Assembly (NCBI RefSeq): GCF_028746185.1
Contig: NZ_JAQIVH010000038.1
Coordinates: forward strand, 33,250 to 97,249
DNA: 64,000 nucleotides
Direction of reading: 5' to 3'
Source of the DNA: Paenibacillus_E qinlingensis
Lineage (GTDB): Bacteria > Bacillota > Bacilli > Paenibacillales > NBRC-103111
In this document: positions 54,376 through 61,988 of the stretch, in pieces
How positions within the stretch are numbered: the stretch's first letter is position 1
Layout of the letters: each line of letters begins with the position of its first letter
The notes under the pieces: model-generated
Told to the model about the DNA's origin: nothing
Seen by the model: the letters and a program-made list of their open reading frames with translations, nothing else
Databases searched by the model: none
Position numbers and translations under genes: made by a program

Positions 54376-55089
54376 TTACTCCTGAGTCTGAAATAACTGT
54401 GGATACAAGCTTGCCACTCCACCTGCAAGGCCTTTCTGCACCTTACGACTCGTATCGTCAGCTACGATCTCCAAGCTATCGGCTTCAATGCCGTCAATAG
54501 CAATTCTGGCGATATCAGTAGGATTAACTTTTGGCGCTTGAATATTCGCAGTCATATCTGTGTCCATAAACCCGACGTGCAGACTGGCAACTCGTATGTT
54601 GCGAGGAGCTAAATTCAGTCTCAGCACGTTAGTCAATCCCCACTCTGCCGATTTAGCAGCGGTATAAGCTCCAGCGTCCCCGATACTGAACCAGGATAGG
54701 GCAGAGAGTACATTCAGAATGGTTCCCCCACCATTTCGCTCAATAATCGGTGCAAATGCACGAACCATGGCGAGTGTACCGAACACATGCGTATCGAATT
54801 CTAGTTGAATGTTATCCCAGTCACTTTCGAGCAATGACGCGCCGGTTGATGACCCCGCGTTGTTAATTAACAACGTCACGTCCTTTGCTACTTCAGCAGC
54901 CGCGGCTACAGATTTCGGATCCGTAATATCTAATTGAATCGGAATGGCACCAGGAATATCTACAGTTTCAAGATTTCTAGCACCCGCATACACTTTAGCC
55001 CCTCTAGCAATCAGTTCAAGCGTAAATTGACGGCCAAGCCCCCTGTTCGCTCCTGTGACTAACGCAATTTGATTTGTCATGTTCAACAT
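54376..55089 (-). CDS. short-chain dehydrogenase/reductase
   Basis: 237 residues. The NAD(P)-binding TGANRGLG motif is at about 12-19, NNAG near 77, and the catalytic Ser-Tyr-Lys set in NVLSALSW and AYTAAKSAEW. The length is that of classical SDR enzymes. GGAGG precedes the ATG, with the palindrome at 55119-55140 just upstream. Substrate unknown; pairing with an MFS carrier and a TetR repressor suggests detoxification of a carbonyl compound, an inference. Confidence 0.92.
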   Translation of the reverse strand: MLNMTNQIALVTGANRGLGRQFTLELIARGAKVYAGARNLETVDIPGAIPIQLDITDPKSVAAAAEVAKDVTLLINNAGSSTGASLLESDWDNIQLEFDTHVFGTLAMVRAFAPIIERNGGGTILNVLSALSWFSIGDAGAYTAAKSAEWGLTNVLRLNLAPRNIRVASLHVGFMDTDMTANIQAPKVNPTDIARIAIDGIEADSLEIVADDTSRKVQKGLAGGVASLYPQLFQTQE

Positions 55090-55118
55090 TGTAATGCCTC
55101 CAATTCATATTTTCATTA

Positions 55119-55140
55119 TTAAAGAATGACCATTCTTTAA
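55119..55140. promoter_or_regulatory. Palindromic TetR-type operator upstream of SDR
   Basis: Ten-base arms TTAAAGAATG and CATTCTTTAA around AC, 30 bases before the SDR start codon. The half-site TTNAAGAAYG recurs at three more places near the TetR gene. Confidence 0.75.
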
Positions 55141-55253
55141 TTGGCTAAAAAAATGCCTTTTTGTTGACTATGAAACTCCTACATCTCAGGGCGTAATTAG
55201 CCTTCGCCCTTATCCATCGTCTTTCATCTTCCCTACGTCATACAGCATACCAA

Positions 55254-55370
55254 TTCAAGAACGATCGGTCAATAACTATTTATAACCATTCCCCATCATA
55301 ATTGAGTTCCACTGATTTATCTGTATAGTATTTGATGAAAAACGAATTTTATTCAAGAACAATCATTCCA
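55254..55370. promoter_or_regulatory. Two further TetR half-site copies between TetR and SDR
   Basis: TTCAAGAACGATCGGTCAAT (55254-55273) and TTCAAGAACAATCATTCCA (55352-55370) resemble the palindrome at 55119 but are asymmetric. The second lies just beyond the TetR stop codon. The remainder of the 317-base gap shows no gene. Confidence 0.5.
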
Positions 55371-55406
55371 AAAACGACAAATAAATGCCGACGGCTATGA
55401 TCTTTC

Positions 55407-55991
55407 TTACATTAAGATCGACATAGCCACCGCCGCTGCATCCTCCAGCATTTTGCGATCTGTTGCTGTTTTGGCCATAACGTGCAGACCGTGTCTTGTA
55501 TTTACAAGAAACCGTGCAAGTTCACGAATCCCAAACTTACTCTTGAGTGCTCCTTTTTGTTGCGCGCGAATCAGGAAATGATAGAATGTCGTTTCCAAAT
55601 CGAGTGTATGAGCTTCTACACGCAGTGATATAACGGGATCCGTGTTAGCAATTCCCATAGCCGTGTTTGCCACAAAACATCCGCGGCGCTGATTCTCATC
55701 GCTTAGTGAAACATCGATCAGCTTCGTAAAGAAGCGCTGCAATACCTCTTTGGGTTCGCCTTCTTCTTCCAAGATGTAATACACACGTTCCTTCGCAACC
55801 ATTCGGAACCGATCCAAACAAGTTAAGAATAATTTATGCTTATCCCCGAACGTATCATATAAGCTACCACGATGAACACCTGTACGTTCCACCAAGTCTT
55901 GAATCGATGTTCGTTCGTAACCTTTCTCCCAGAACACCTCCAACGCTTTATCTAGCGCGGCTTCCTGATCGAACTCTTTAGGTCTCGCCAT
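55407..55991 (-). CDS. TetR-family regulator with RGC motif
   Basis: 194 residues. The helix-turn-helix (about 8-55) contains AALDKALEVFWEKGYERTS, DLVERTGVHRGSLYDTFGDKHKLF (split), typical of the YcdC/ComR branch. The ligand domain has QRRGCFVANTAMG, again an Arg-Gly-Cys motif near a predicted sensor pocket. AAAGGAGG precedes the ATG. Operator-like repeats stand on both sides of it, one in its own leader (56025-56041) and others before the SDR-MFS genes, so it probably controls both. Confidence 0.9.
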   Translation of the reverse strand: MARPKEFDQEAALDKALEVFWEKGYERTSIQDLVERTGVHRGSLYDTFGDKHKLFLTCLDRFRMVAKERVYYILEEEGEPKEVLQRFFTKLIDVSLSDENQRRGCFVANTAMGIANTDPVISLRVEAHTLDLETTFYHFLIRAQQKGALKSKFGIRELARFLVNTRHGLHVMAKTATDRKMLEDAAAVAMSILM

Positions 55992-56024
55992 CCTAACAAC
56001 CTCCTTTCCTAGCTATCATACACG

Positions 56025-56041
56025 TTTAAGAACGGTCAGTC
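56025..56041. promoter_or_regulatory. TetR half-site copy in the leader of its own gene
   Basis: TTTAAGAACGGTCAGTC, followed by AAGAATGCAC, matches the half-site seen upstream of SDR. Suggests autoregulation. Confidence 0.55.
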
Positions 56042-56050
56042 AAGAATGCA

Positions 56051-56419
56051 CTAACTTCGATAATAGGACAATACCCAGCAAACGCCGTTTCGATCCGTAA
56101 CAATGGCTAGCAGTCCGTTGAATGGTGCTTCATACATGTCTACGTTAATAGCCCCATTGGCTGCAAGCTCTCTATAGATTGTTCGGTACGCTTCCTCTTT
56201 CTCGATGCTCACGAACACTCTCACATAATCGCCTTTCACTGCTGGTTTTGCCGCTAATGTATCAGCAAATTTAAGGATTGCGCCATCTACATGTAGGTCC
56301 GCGTTAAGCACTTCTTCTCCCTGTTTGCGTAAGATCACGATTTCGCCACCAAAAATGCTCTGATAATAGTTGATTTCATCCTTACAATTTTCCACAACGA
56401 TAAAAGGAATAGCTTTCAT
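56051..56419 (-). CDS. VOC-family (glyoxalase/bleomycin-resistance-like) protein
   Basis: 122 residues from the ATG at 56419, preceded by GAGGAGGAG. PhnB/glyoxalase-like strands are visible: IPFIVVENCKDEINYYQSIFGGE, then VNADLHVDGAILKFADT and a C-terminal FNGLLAIVTDRNGVCWVLSY (each split family landmark). Members bind small ligands or metal, often giving resistance to a toxic compound. It lies 50 bases after the MarR gene in the same direction and is probably its regulated partner. Confidence 0.85.
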   Translation of the reverse strand: MKAIPFIVVENCKDEINYYQSIFGGEIVILRKQGEEVLNADLHVDGAILKFADTLAAKPAVKGDYVRVFVSIEKEEAYRTIYRELAANGAINVDMYEAPFNGLLAIVTDRNGVCWVLSYYRS

Positions 56420-56469
56420 TATAGTTCTCCTCCTCACATTTATTAACTCATTTCCGAACAATCCTGCGT

Positions 56470-56928
56470 CTACTCCTGCTCGGTCAAATTGTGAAGCACG
56501 ATTTTCAACAGGTTTAACATCTTGTCATACTCTTCGTCTGTCATGCCTTTTCGGGTTTTATTTTTTACATGAGCCAGAGCTTCCTGTACCTTTGGTACTA
56601 CCTCATGTCCCGCTTCCGTCAAATATAACAACTGGTAGCGGTTGTCCGCGGTGTCGACTTCCCTCCGTACATAGCCTTCTACTTCTAGCTTAGAAATTGC
56701 TTTCGCGGTTGTCGTCTTATCAATAAGCAGCTTTTCGCTCAATGCTTTCTGTGTAATTGGCTGACCAAACGCGATTGCCATTAGAAAAATATATTGCCCG
56801 CTTCCAATTCGATATGCCGCTAACTCCGCTGAGATCGCTATCTGCATATGGCGGTATATGGCTGAGATGTATTGGCCATGTGATTCTGATGGTTTACCTC
56901 CGTCATTTTGACTCCATTGGTGACCCAG
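56470..56928 (-). CDS. MarR-family regulator (probable CTG start)
   Basis: About 152 residues. The winged helix includes YISAIYRHMQIAISAEL, GSGQYIFLMAIA, QKALSEKLLIDKTTTAKAISKLE and the wing GYVRREVDTADNRYQLLYLT. The promoter at 56971-56999 overlaps the first in-frame TTG (56982), so translation must begin later. The best placed codon is CTG at 56928, seven bases after AAAGGGGG; the next ATG would remove helix 1. Two 25-base direct repeats overlap the promoter, so autorepression is likely. It is probably co-transcribed with the VOC gene. Confidence 0.85.
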   Translation of the reverse strand: MGHQWSQNDGGKPSESHGQYISAIYRHMQIAISAELAAYRIGSGQYIFLMAIAFGQPITQKALSEKLLIDKTTTAKAISKLEVEGYVRREVDTADNRYQLLYLTEAGHEVVPKVQEALAHVKNKTRKGMTDEEYDKMLNLLKIVLHNLTEQE

Positions 56929-56943
56929 TGTATTTCCCCCTTT

Positions 56944-57005
56944 AAATAGGATGTTATTGCAACTAATTTTAGTATATGACAAATAGGATGCTATCGCAAC
57001 TAATT
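56944..57005 (-). promoter_or_regulatory. marR promoter with two direct-repeat operators
   Basis: On the minus strand TTGCGA (56994-56999), 17 bases, TATACT (56971-56976). Near-identical 25-base repeats lie at 56944-56968 and 56981-57005 (AAATAGGATG, then (T/C)TAT(T/C)GCAAC, TAATT; two differences, 37-base period). One covers the -35 element, the other the start of transcription. The rest of the gap to the MATE gene (57010-57200) holds nothing I can name. Confidence 0.85.
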
Positions 57006-57199
57006 ATGAACACAATTTTGTATAATGATAATGTTACACCTTAGCGATTTTCGCCTTAGGCGACGAATACTCGTACATCATTTGCTCCTAGTAGCGAATA
57101 ACCTCCCTCGAAATTACTGTTTTGGACAAGCGCCAACGCAAGCACTGATGCGTCTAGCATGGCGAGATTGATTTACATGGTGTTGCAAGTCCGATGGGT

Positions 57200-57236
57200 A
57201 AAAAGGAAGCTTACCATTCCTCCCGGTATGGTAAGC
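57200..57236 (-). terminator. Terminator of the MATE gene
   Basis: Reading leftward, GCTTACCAT and ATGGTAAGC (57209-57236) pair across a 10-base loop, followed by TTCCTTTTT. Confidence 0.88.
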
Positions 57237-57285
57237 CTGAGCATAGCGACTTGCGTACGCCATGTCTTTCTGCAAGTTATGTTTC

Positions 57286-58638
57286 TTACTGTACTAAACT
57301 ATCCAAATCCGGCTGCAATTTGTTCCGCAGAATATACAGCATAATAGCACCAACAAGGAACGCGACGGCATCCGCTATGACGAGCGACCAGACTACACCG
57401 TGAAAGCCATTCATTCGATTGGCTAAATAGAGCACAGGAATCAGAGTAATCCCCTGAATAACGGACATAATGAATGCGGCGGTCCCTTGCGCCGTTGCTT
57501 GAAAGATCCCTGTAAACAACGTGGTCATACCCGTAATAAATAGGGATAAGAACGTTACATGCAGGATGTAGCTGCCCATCTCGATTAATTGCGGGTCATT
57601 CGTGAATAATCCGATTAAGTGGTCGGAAATTAAATAGACGATGACGCCGAACACGGCGGCCAACACCACGATCACTTTGATCGTAAATCCAACTGTATGC
57701 TTCATGCGTAATTTATTCGCCGTATACGAAAAGGCAATGAGCGGCACGACACCCTCGCATAGTCCCATTAGAATAAATTCGGGAAATTGCAATAGTCGCG
57801 ACGATATTCCGAAAGCTGCTACTGCCGGATCCCCATATTCAACAAGAAAATGGTTAAAGATGAGCGACATCGCACCCAGGAAAATGCTCATAATAAAGAC
57901 GGGAACTCCGATTTTGAATACATTGCTCACAATTTCTTTGGTAGCCTTGAACCATTTTAAGGAGATCGTTAAGAATTGGCTCTTACTTCTCATGTGGAAG
58001 GCGTAGAAGACAATCGCAACCAAGTTAGAAATGATCGTAGCAGAAGCAACGCCTTTTACGCCCCAATGGAACACGAAAATAACGAGCACATCAAGAATAA
58101 TATTCACGACAACGCTCAGAATCATCCCCGTCATCGACGTGATTGCGGCTCCCTCCGATCGAACGATATTCTCCAGCGTGAAGAATAATACGACGATTGG
58201 CGAACCAATCAGCATAATTGTGACGTAGTCCTTGGTGAATGCGAAGGATTCAGCTGTTGCTCCCAAGCTACGAACGATTGAATCAATCATTGGAAGGCTG
58301 ACAGCCATCACGATAAGACCGAGAACTAAACTGCTGTAAAAGGCGAATGAAGATACATGTTTGACATCCTCGTATTTTTTCTCCCCTAGCAAACGGGAGA
58401 TGAATGTACCGCTGCCCATGCCAATCAAGTTACCTAACGCCATAATGACCGCGAATAATGGCAAGGTTAGTGCGAGTGCAGTTAACATAGCGGTATTATG
58501 AAGCGTGCCAAGGAAATAGGCATTCAAGATGGAATAGATAACACTCATTGACGTGCCTAGCATCATGGGAACTGCGAAATGAGCTACGGCTTTGGCGATT
58601 GAAGCTTTCTCAAAAAAATGGAGGTTTTCTGCATCCAT
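57286..58638 (-). CDS. MATE-family multidrug exporter (MepA-like)
   Basis: 450 residues with 12 hydrophobic segments in two related halves. Helix 1 is AVAHFAVPMMLGTSMSVIYSILNAYFLG and the GMGSGTFISRLLGEKKYEDVKH loop is typical of MepA-type MATE proteins (split landmarks). The second half repeats FSYTANKLRMKHT. These export cationic drugs using sodium or proton gradients. It is divergent from a TetR regulator, and both share the operators at 58674-58757. The ribosome site is weak (GAAAGTAGTG). Confidence 0.92.
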   Translation of the reverse strand: MDAENLHFFEKASIAKAVAHFAVPMMLGTSMSVIYSILNAYFLGTLHNTAMLTALALTLPLFAVIMALGNLIGMGSGTFISRLLGEKKYEDVKHVSSFAFYSSLVLGLIVMAVSLPMIDSIVRSLGATAESFAFTKDYVTIMLIGSPIVVLFFTLENIVRSEGAAITSMTGMILSVVVNIILDVLVIFVFHWGVKGVASATIISNLVAIVFYAFHMRSKSQFLTISLKWFKATKEIVSNVFKIGVPVFIMSIFLGAMSLIFNHFLVEYGDPAVAAFGISSRLLQFPEFILMGLCEGVVPLIAFSYTANKLRMKHTVGFTIKVIVVLAAVFGVIVYLISDHLIGLFTNDPQLIEMGSYILHVTFLSLFITGMTTLFTGIFQATAQGTAAFIMSVIQGITLIPVLYLANRMNGFHGVVWSLVIADAVAFLVGAIMLYILRNKLQPDLDSLVQ

Positions 58639-58673
58639 ATGATCACTACTTTCATCGTGTATTTGACCTCTAC

Positions 58674-58757
58674 TCTAACACTGTAAGGTTGTGCCTTACA
58701 GTGTTAGATGATATCATGAATCTATAGACCTGTAAAGGAAAACCTTACACTGTTAGA
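58674..58757. promoter_or_regulatory. Two TetR operators between MATE exporter and TetR gene
   Basis: A perfect inverted repeat with 15-base arms TCTAACACTGTAAGG and CCTTACAGTGTTAGA (58674-58708, five-base centre). A second, interrupted copy with CCTTACACTGTTAGA is at 58743-58757. The half-sites differ by one base. They flank the divergent promoters. Confidence 0.88.
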
Positions 58758-58774
58758 TGGAAAGGTGAGTAACG

Positions 58775-59455
58775 ATGAAAAAGCAGCAGCCTCAGATTTC
58801 TGAGGAAAAGATTTTGAGTACATCGTGGGAGCTTCTTGGGACAGATGGTATCGAGAAATTCAGTATGAGACGCTTGGCCGACAAACTAGGAATCCAGGCT
58901 CCCTCTCTGTATTGGTACTTCAAGAGCAAGCAAGATCTCTACCAACGATTGGCCAACCAGATATCAAAAATAACCTTGGATGAATTCGACGGCAAGGGAG
59001 ATTGGAAGGTGCAGCTAACAGGGTTTGCGATAACAACACGGGATGTGTTGCGCAGGTACCCTTGTTCCACGCAGCTGATGATGCTTACGCTTCCCCACGA
59101 GCCGGATATTATCCGGTTCACCAACCGTATGCTGCTCTGCATGGAATCGACCCCGCTTGAGCAAGAGCATCAATTACAAGCGATCCTTACGGTCATGAAC
59201 TATGTCTTCTACTTCGTTCTTGATGATTATGAGCATCAGCGAAATGTAGCGGCTGTCCTTAAGGAGCAGGGAGAGTTTCCGCAGAGGGAGATGGATCGCC
59301 TCCTGGACGCCATGAGTGAGGCGGATGCAGGACTATTCCGGAGGATGTTCAAGAGCGGGCAGTTCGAGCTGATGGGGACTGACCGATCGTTTGAGTTCGG
59401 CTTGAAGCTGATCCTGTTAGGAATTGAGCAAGTGATAAAGGAACAGGAAAAGTAG
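58775..59455 (+). CDS. TetR-family repressor of the MATE exporter
   Basis: 226 residues. Helix-turn-helix (about 10-58): EKILSTSWELLGTDGIEKFS, MRRLADKLGIQAPSLYWYFK. The C-terminal domain resembles the tetracycline-repressor type (TetR_C). AAGGTGAG precedes the ATG. It is divergent from the MATE gene with a perfect shared operator, so repression of the exporter until a drug binds is the probable role. Confidence 0.92.
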   Translation: MKKQQPQISEEKILSTSWELLGTDGIEKFSMRRLADKLGIQAPSLYWYFKSKQDLYQRLANQISKITLDEFDGKGDWKVQLTGFAITTRDVLRRYPCSTQLMMLTLPHEPDIIRFTNRMLLCMESTPLEQEHQLQAILTVMNYVFYFVLDDYEHQRNVAAVLKEQGEFPQREMDRLLDAMSEADAGLFRRMFKSGQFELMGTDRSFEFGLKLILLGIEQVIKEQEK

Positions 59456-59512
59456 AATGTAAAGCAAAATGCCGATCCGATTTTCGGAGGGGCGGTATTC
59501 ACTGAACACTAA

Positions 59513-59614
59513 GTGTTATCGTTAATATTTGCACTTGTTTTCTTTGTCTTTAGCGGCGGTTTGATGAGTGCTGCAACAGCACTGTTGTTTCCAACGTGGT
59601 ACAGCCAAATTTAG
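59513..59614 (+). other. Short hydrophobic reading frame, possible gene remnant
   Basis: From GTG, 33 codons encode a single hydrophobic segment (LSLIFALVFFVFSGG, then LMSAATALLFPTWYSQI, stop). It has the look of the last helix of a membrane protein, but the ribosome site (GGAGGGG) is about 20 bases away. It may be a remnant left by recombination or a small membrane peptide. Confidence 0.3.
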
Positions 59615-59660
59615 AGCAAATGGTGCAATAGATATATTTTTATGAAATCAAAAAAAGATC

Positions 59661-59684
59661 CTGAGTGAGATATATCTCACTCAG
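59661..59684. repeat. Perfect 24-base palindrome
   Basis: CTGAGTGAGATA followed by its exact complement TATCTCACTCAG. On the minus strand it is followed by GATCTTTTTTTG, so it could terminate leftward transcription, although no leftward gene is seen there. Confidence 0.85.
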
Positions 59685-59785
59685 TGTCAGGTGATATAAA
59701 AGTCGTGAACTAATTTTGTTGATTTTACTGGGTTTGCCGCGGCACGTGACAAAGGTGAAAAAAAGAAAGTCATGAACCACTAAAA

Positions 59786-59814
59786 ATTACCATGTAAAGA
59801 ATGTTGTGAACCAC
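59786..59814 (+). repeat. Left copy of a short direct repeat flanking the cassette
   Basis: Begins ATTACCATG and ends GAACCAC over 29 bases. The counterpart at 63298-63328 begins ATTACCATG and ends GAACCAC over 31 bases, with about 24 positions alike. Confidence 0.45.
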
Positions 59815-60071
59815 CTTTTCAAATAATGATCTCATGACCAGATTCTTGGGGGGAGCGATTTGTACTGCCAAGGCTACTAAATTCTAACTATAGGATCTAC
59901 CAATGGGCAAGGTGCTCTTGTAGAAGGTTGTAAATGGGCTCGAGCCACGATATTCTGTTGTGTATTCAATCCGCCCTTCCCATGCGACTCGTATGGTTAA
60001 AAAAGGAAATCATTTGTCGACTATAGAATATGTCAAACAGATGATTCTTGGAAGGGAAGGTAGGGACAACA

Positions 60072-61988
60072 GTGCATCCACAGCTATTATTTGTGTACAT
60101 CGGTGATATTGATAGGTGCCTAAAAGAACAGGCGTTCCATCTCACTAACGACTTCAAAGTGCAGTATCTTCAAGCAGAACGCAAGCTTGTCATTAAAGAA
60201 ATTAATAATCCCTACAAGGGCTTATGGGGGGATAAGATTAGCAACATCAACTTGATTGTTGGGAAGAACGGCGCTGGCAAAACTACGTTGATGGACCTCA
60301 TCGGCTCCACCAAGTCAAGACGCCTTCGTATGTTTAAACACATCCAACAACCTGGGAAGGCTCCTTATACAGAATGGTTCGCCGTCTATCATGTGAAGGA
60401 AGATATCTTCGTTATTGAAGGGTATAATCCCCATATATTCGACAATATAAGTGGAATTTACGAAACCACCAGCTATGAATACAGCATTTGTGTTCGGTTC
60501 GATTTCCAGTCGGAAACAGGTGTTTATTATGAATATATTCAAGAAAGCTCTTATGAGAGGGAAGAACGTTTGTTTACCTTGGACCAGAGTGTCTTCTCCT
60601 TGTATCTTACGAACGAGAGGAGGAGGAACTGGTTTGCTGGGGACACAGTGACAAACGAGGGCGACCATTATGTGGGGTTCAAGAGAGATTATTTGAACAA
60701 ACCTTCTCATGCCAACCTATATAAGTTCCTGAGCAAAGGTTATGAAGTCCTTGAGCCAGAATTTACTGCATCCGAAGCAATATGCGAGATCTCCCTATAC
60801 GATAACATCTTCGAAACTTTCGAATTGCGCTCAGAGCTTTTGGAGGCATTTGATTTACAGCTATATCAGGATAAGACCCAAATAACCTACTTCTCTCGTA
60901 TACCCACAGACTGGAGTCTCAAACATCACTTCATAATCCTGTATCTGGAGATGCTCATCATTGATACATGGGCGAACCAGTGTCATGAGATTCTCAATGA
61001 AGAGGAGCTGATCAAGTACAGAGCAATCATTGAAGCGATTACATGCAAAGATCTGTCTTTTGAGGAGAGAGTGGCGTATTTACTGACGATCTTGCAAATC
61101 TTTAACGAGATCATGACTCAATTCAAACATCCTGACTGGCATCACCTTGATACTAAGGCAATTCATAGTCTCGTACAACTTCTAAAAGCCGTGGATGACC
61201 GCTTCTTCATCAAGACTTCGAAGATCGTCATACAACTCAATCAACAAGATGAAGTCGCTATTCATGATGTGCTCCAGCATCTGGATTGGTACTTCAACCA
61301 TATATGTGGAACATACCCGATGTTGGACATTAGCATCGGTCGACTGAGTACTGGGGAATTAGAATTTGTAAACGGATTTGCCAATCTCTATACCGCCGTT
61401 GAAATAGCTGTCAACAATCGGCAGCTCGATACGGTATTGCTACTTTTGGATGAACCAGATTCATCGTTTCATCCCGAATGGTCCCGGAGATACATTCGTA
61501 ACCTAGTCTTGTTCTTGAATAAAATTGATGCAGCGCGCGATGTGAAATTTCAGATAATTCTTTCTACGCACTCTCCCTTCATAGTATCGGACGTGCCAAA
61601 GGAGCATATCTGCTGCATTAGAGTTACGAAAAGCTACGATGGAATACAGAGAAAGGTACATCAGGCGAATTTCGGGCTCATGAGTAATTTTTACGACATT
61701 ATCAAAAGCGACTTCTTCATCGATTCCCCACTGGGTGAGCAAGCAAAAACCATCTTCACTAACCTTTTACAGGAGATTACTGGCCTTCAGGAGTACAATA
61801 AAGACCGAATTGAGCACATATTTGCGATAATTGCTGCAATCGGGGATGAGGTGATTCGCAGGAAGCTACAGGAGTTGTTGAGGGATGCCGAGAGGCGGCT
61901 TCTCCCAGCCCGCGAACGCGATCTGCGAATTACTGAGTTAGAACAGGAATTAGCACGGCTACGCAACGAACAGAGGGAACGACCATGA
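60072..61988 (+). CDS. ABC/SMC-like ATPase of a Septu-like defence cassette (PtuA-like)
   Basis: 638 residues from the GTG at 60072 (AGGTAGGG upstream); a TTG at 60048 is possible. Walker A GKNGAGKT is at 64-71. A long insertion of about 350 residues follows. The signature LSTGE lies at 425-429, Walker B LLLLDEPDSSFHP with Asp460, and the switch His500 in STHSPF. The C-terminal ~45 residues are a charged coiled coil. This is the single-chain architecture of AAA_21/RecF-like ATPases seen in bacterial anti-phage systems. It overlaps the HNH nuclease gene by four bases, so the two proteins are made together. Base composition is lower in GC than the genes to its left. The Septu relationship is inference from the gene pair. 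Confidence 0.82.
   Translation: MHPQLLFVYIGDIDRCLKEQAFHLTNDFKVQYLQAERKLVIKEINNPYKGLWGDKISNINLIVGKNGAGKTTLMDLIGSTKSRRLRMFKHIQQPGKAPYTEWFAVYHVKEDIFVIEGYNPHIFDNISGIYETTSYEYSICVRFDFQSETGVYYEYIQESSYEREERLFTLDQSVFSLYLTNERRRNWFAGDTVTNEGDHYVGFKRDYLNKPSHANLYKFLSKGYEVLEPEFTASEAICEISLYDNIFETFELRSELLEAFDLQLYQDKTQITYFSRIPTDWSLKHHFIILYLEMLIIDTWANQCHEILNEEELIKYRAIIEAITCKDLSFEERVAYLLTILQIFNEIMTQFKHPDWHHLDTKAIHSLVQLLKAVDDRFFIKTSKIVIQLNQQDEVAIHDVLQHLDWYFNHICGTYPMLDISIGRLSTGELEFVNGFANLYTAVEIAVNNRQLDTVLLLLDEPDSSFHPEWSRRYIRNLVLFLNKIDAARDVKFQIILSTHSPFIVSDVPKEHICCIRVTKSYDGIQRKVHQANFGLMSNFYDIIKSDFFIDSPLGEQAKTIFTNLLQEITGLQEYNKDRIEHIFAIIAAIGDEVIRRKLQELLRDAERRLLPARERDLRITELEQELARLRNEQRERP

Larger units (their letters stand above)
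59456..60071. other. Non-coding accessory stretch before the ATPase-HNH cassette
   Basis: About 615 bases. It holds a short frame (59513-59614), a perfect 24-base palindrome (59661-59684) and a run of GTGAAC or ATGAACCAC repeats around 59702-59815, one copy of which resembles a segment beyond the cassette. No promoter of the cassette is obvious; AT-rich DNA near 59985-60040 is the likeliest place. Confidence 0.55.

Noticed and set aside
54376..56982. MFS, SDR, TetR, VOC and MarR as one operon
   Set aside because: Separate palindromic operators, a clear promoter at marR and a 317-base gap between TetR and SDR argue for at least two units.
59690..60071. Retron-type non-coding RNA upstream of the ATPase-HNH pair
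   Set aside because: No reverse transcriptase is encoded nearby and no long msr/msd-like inverted repeat ends were seen.
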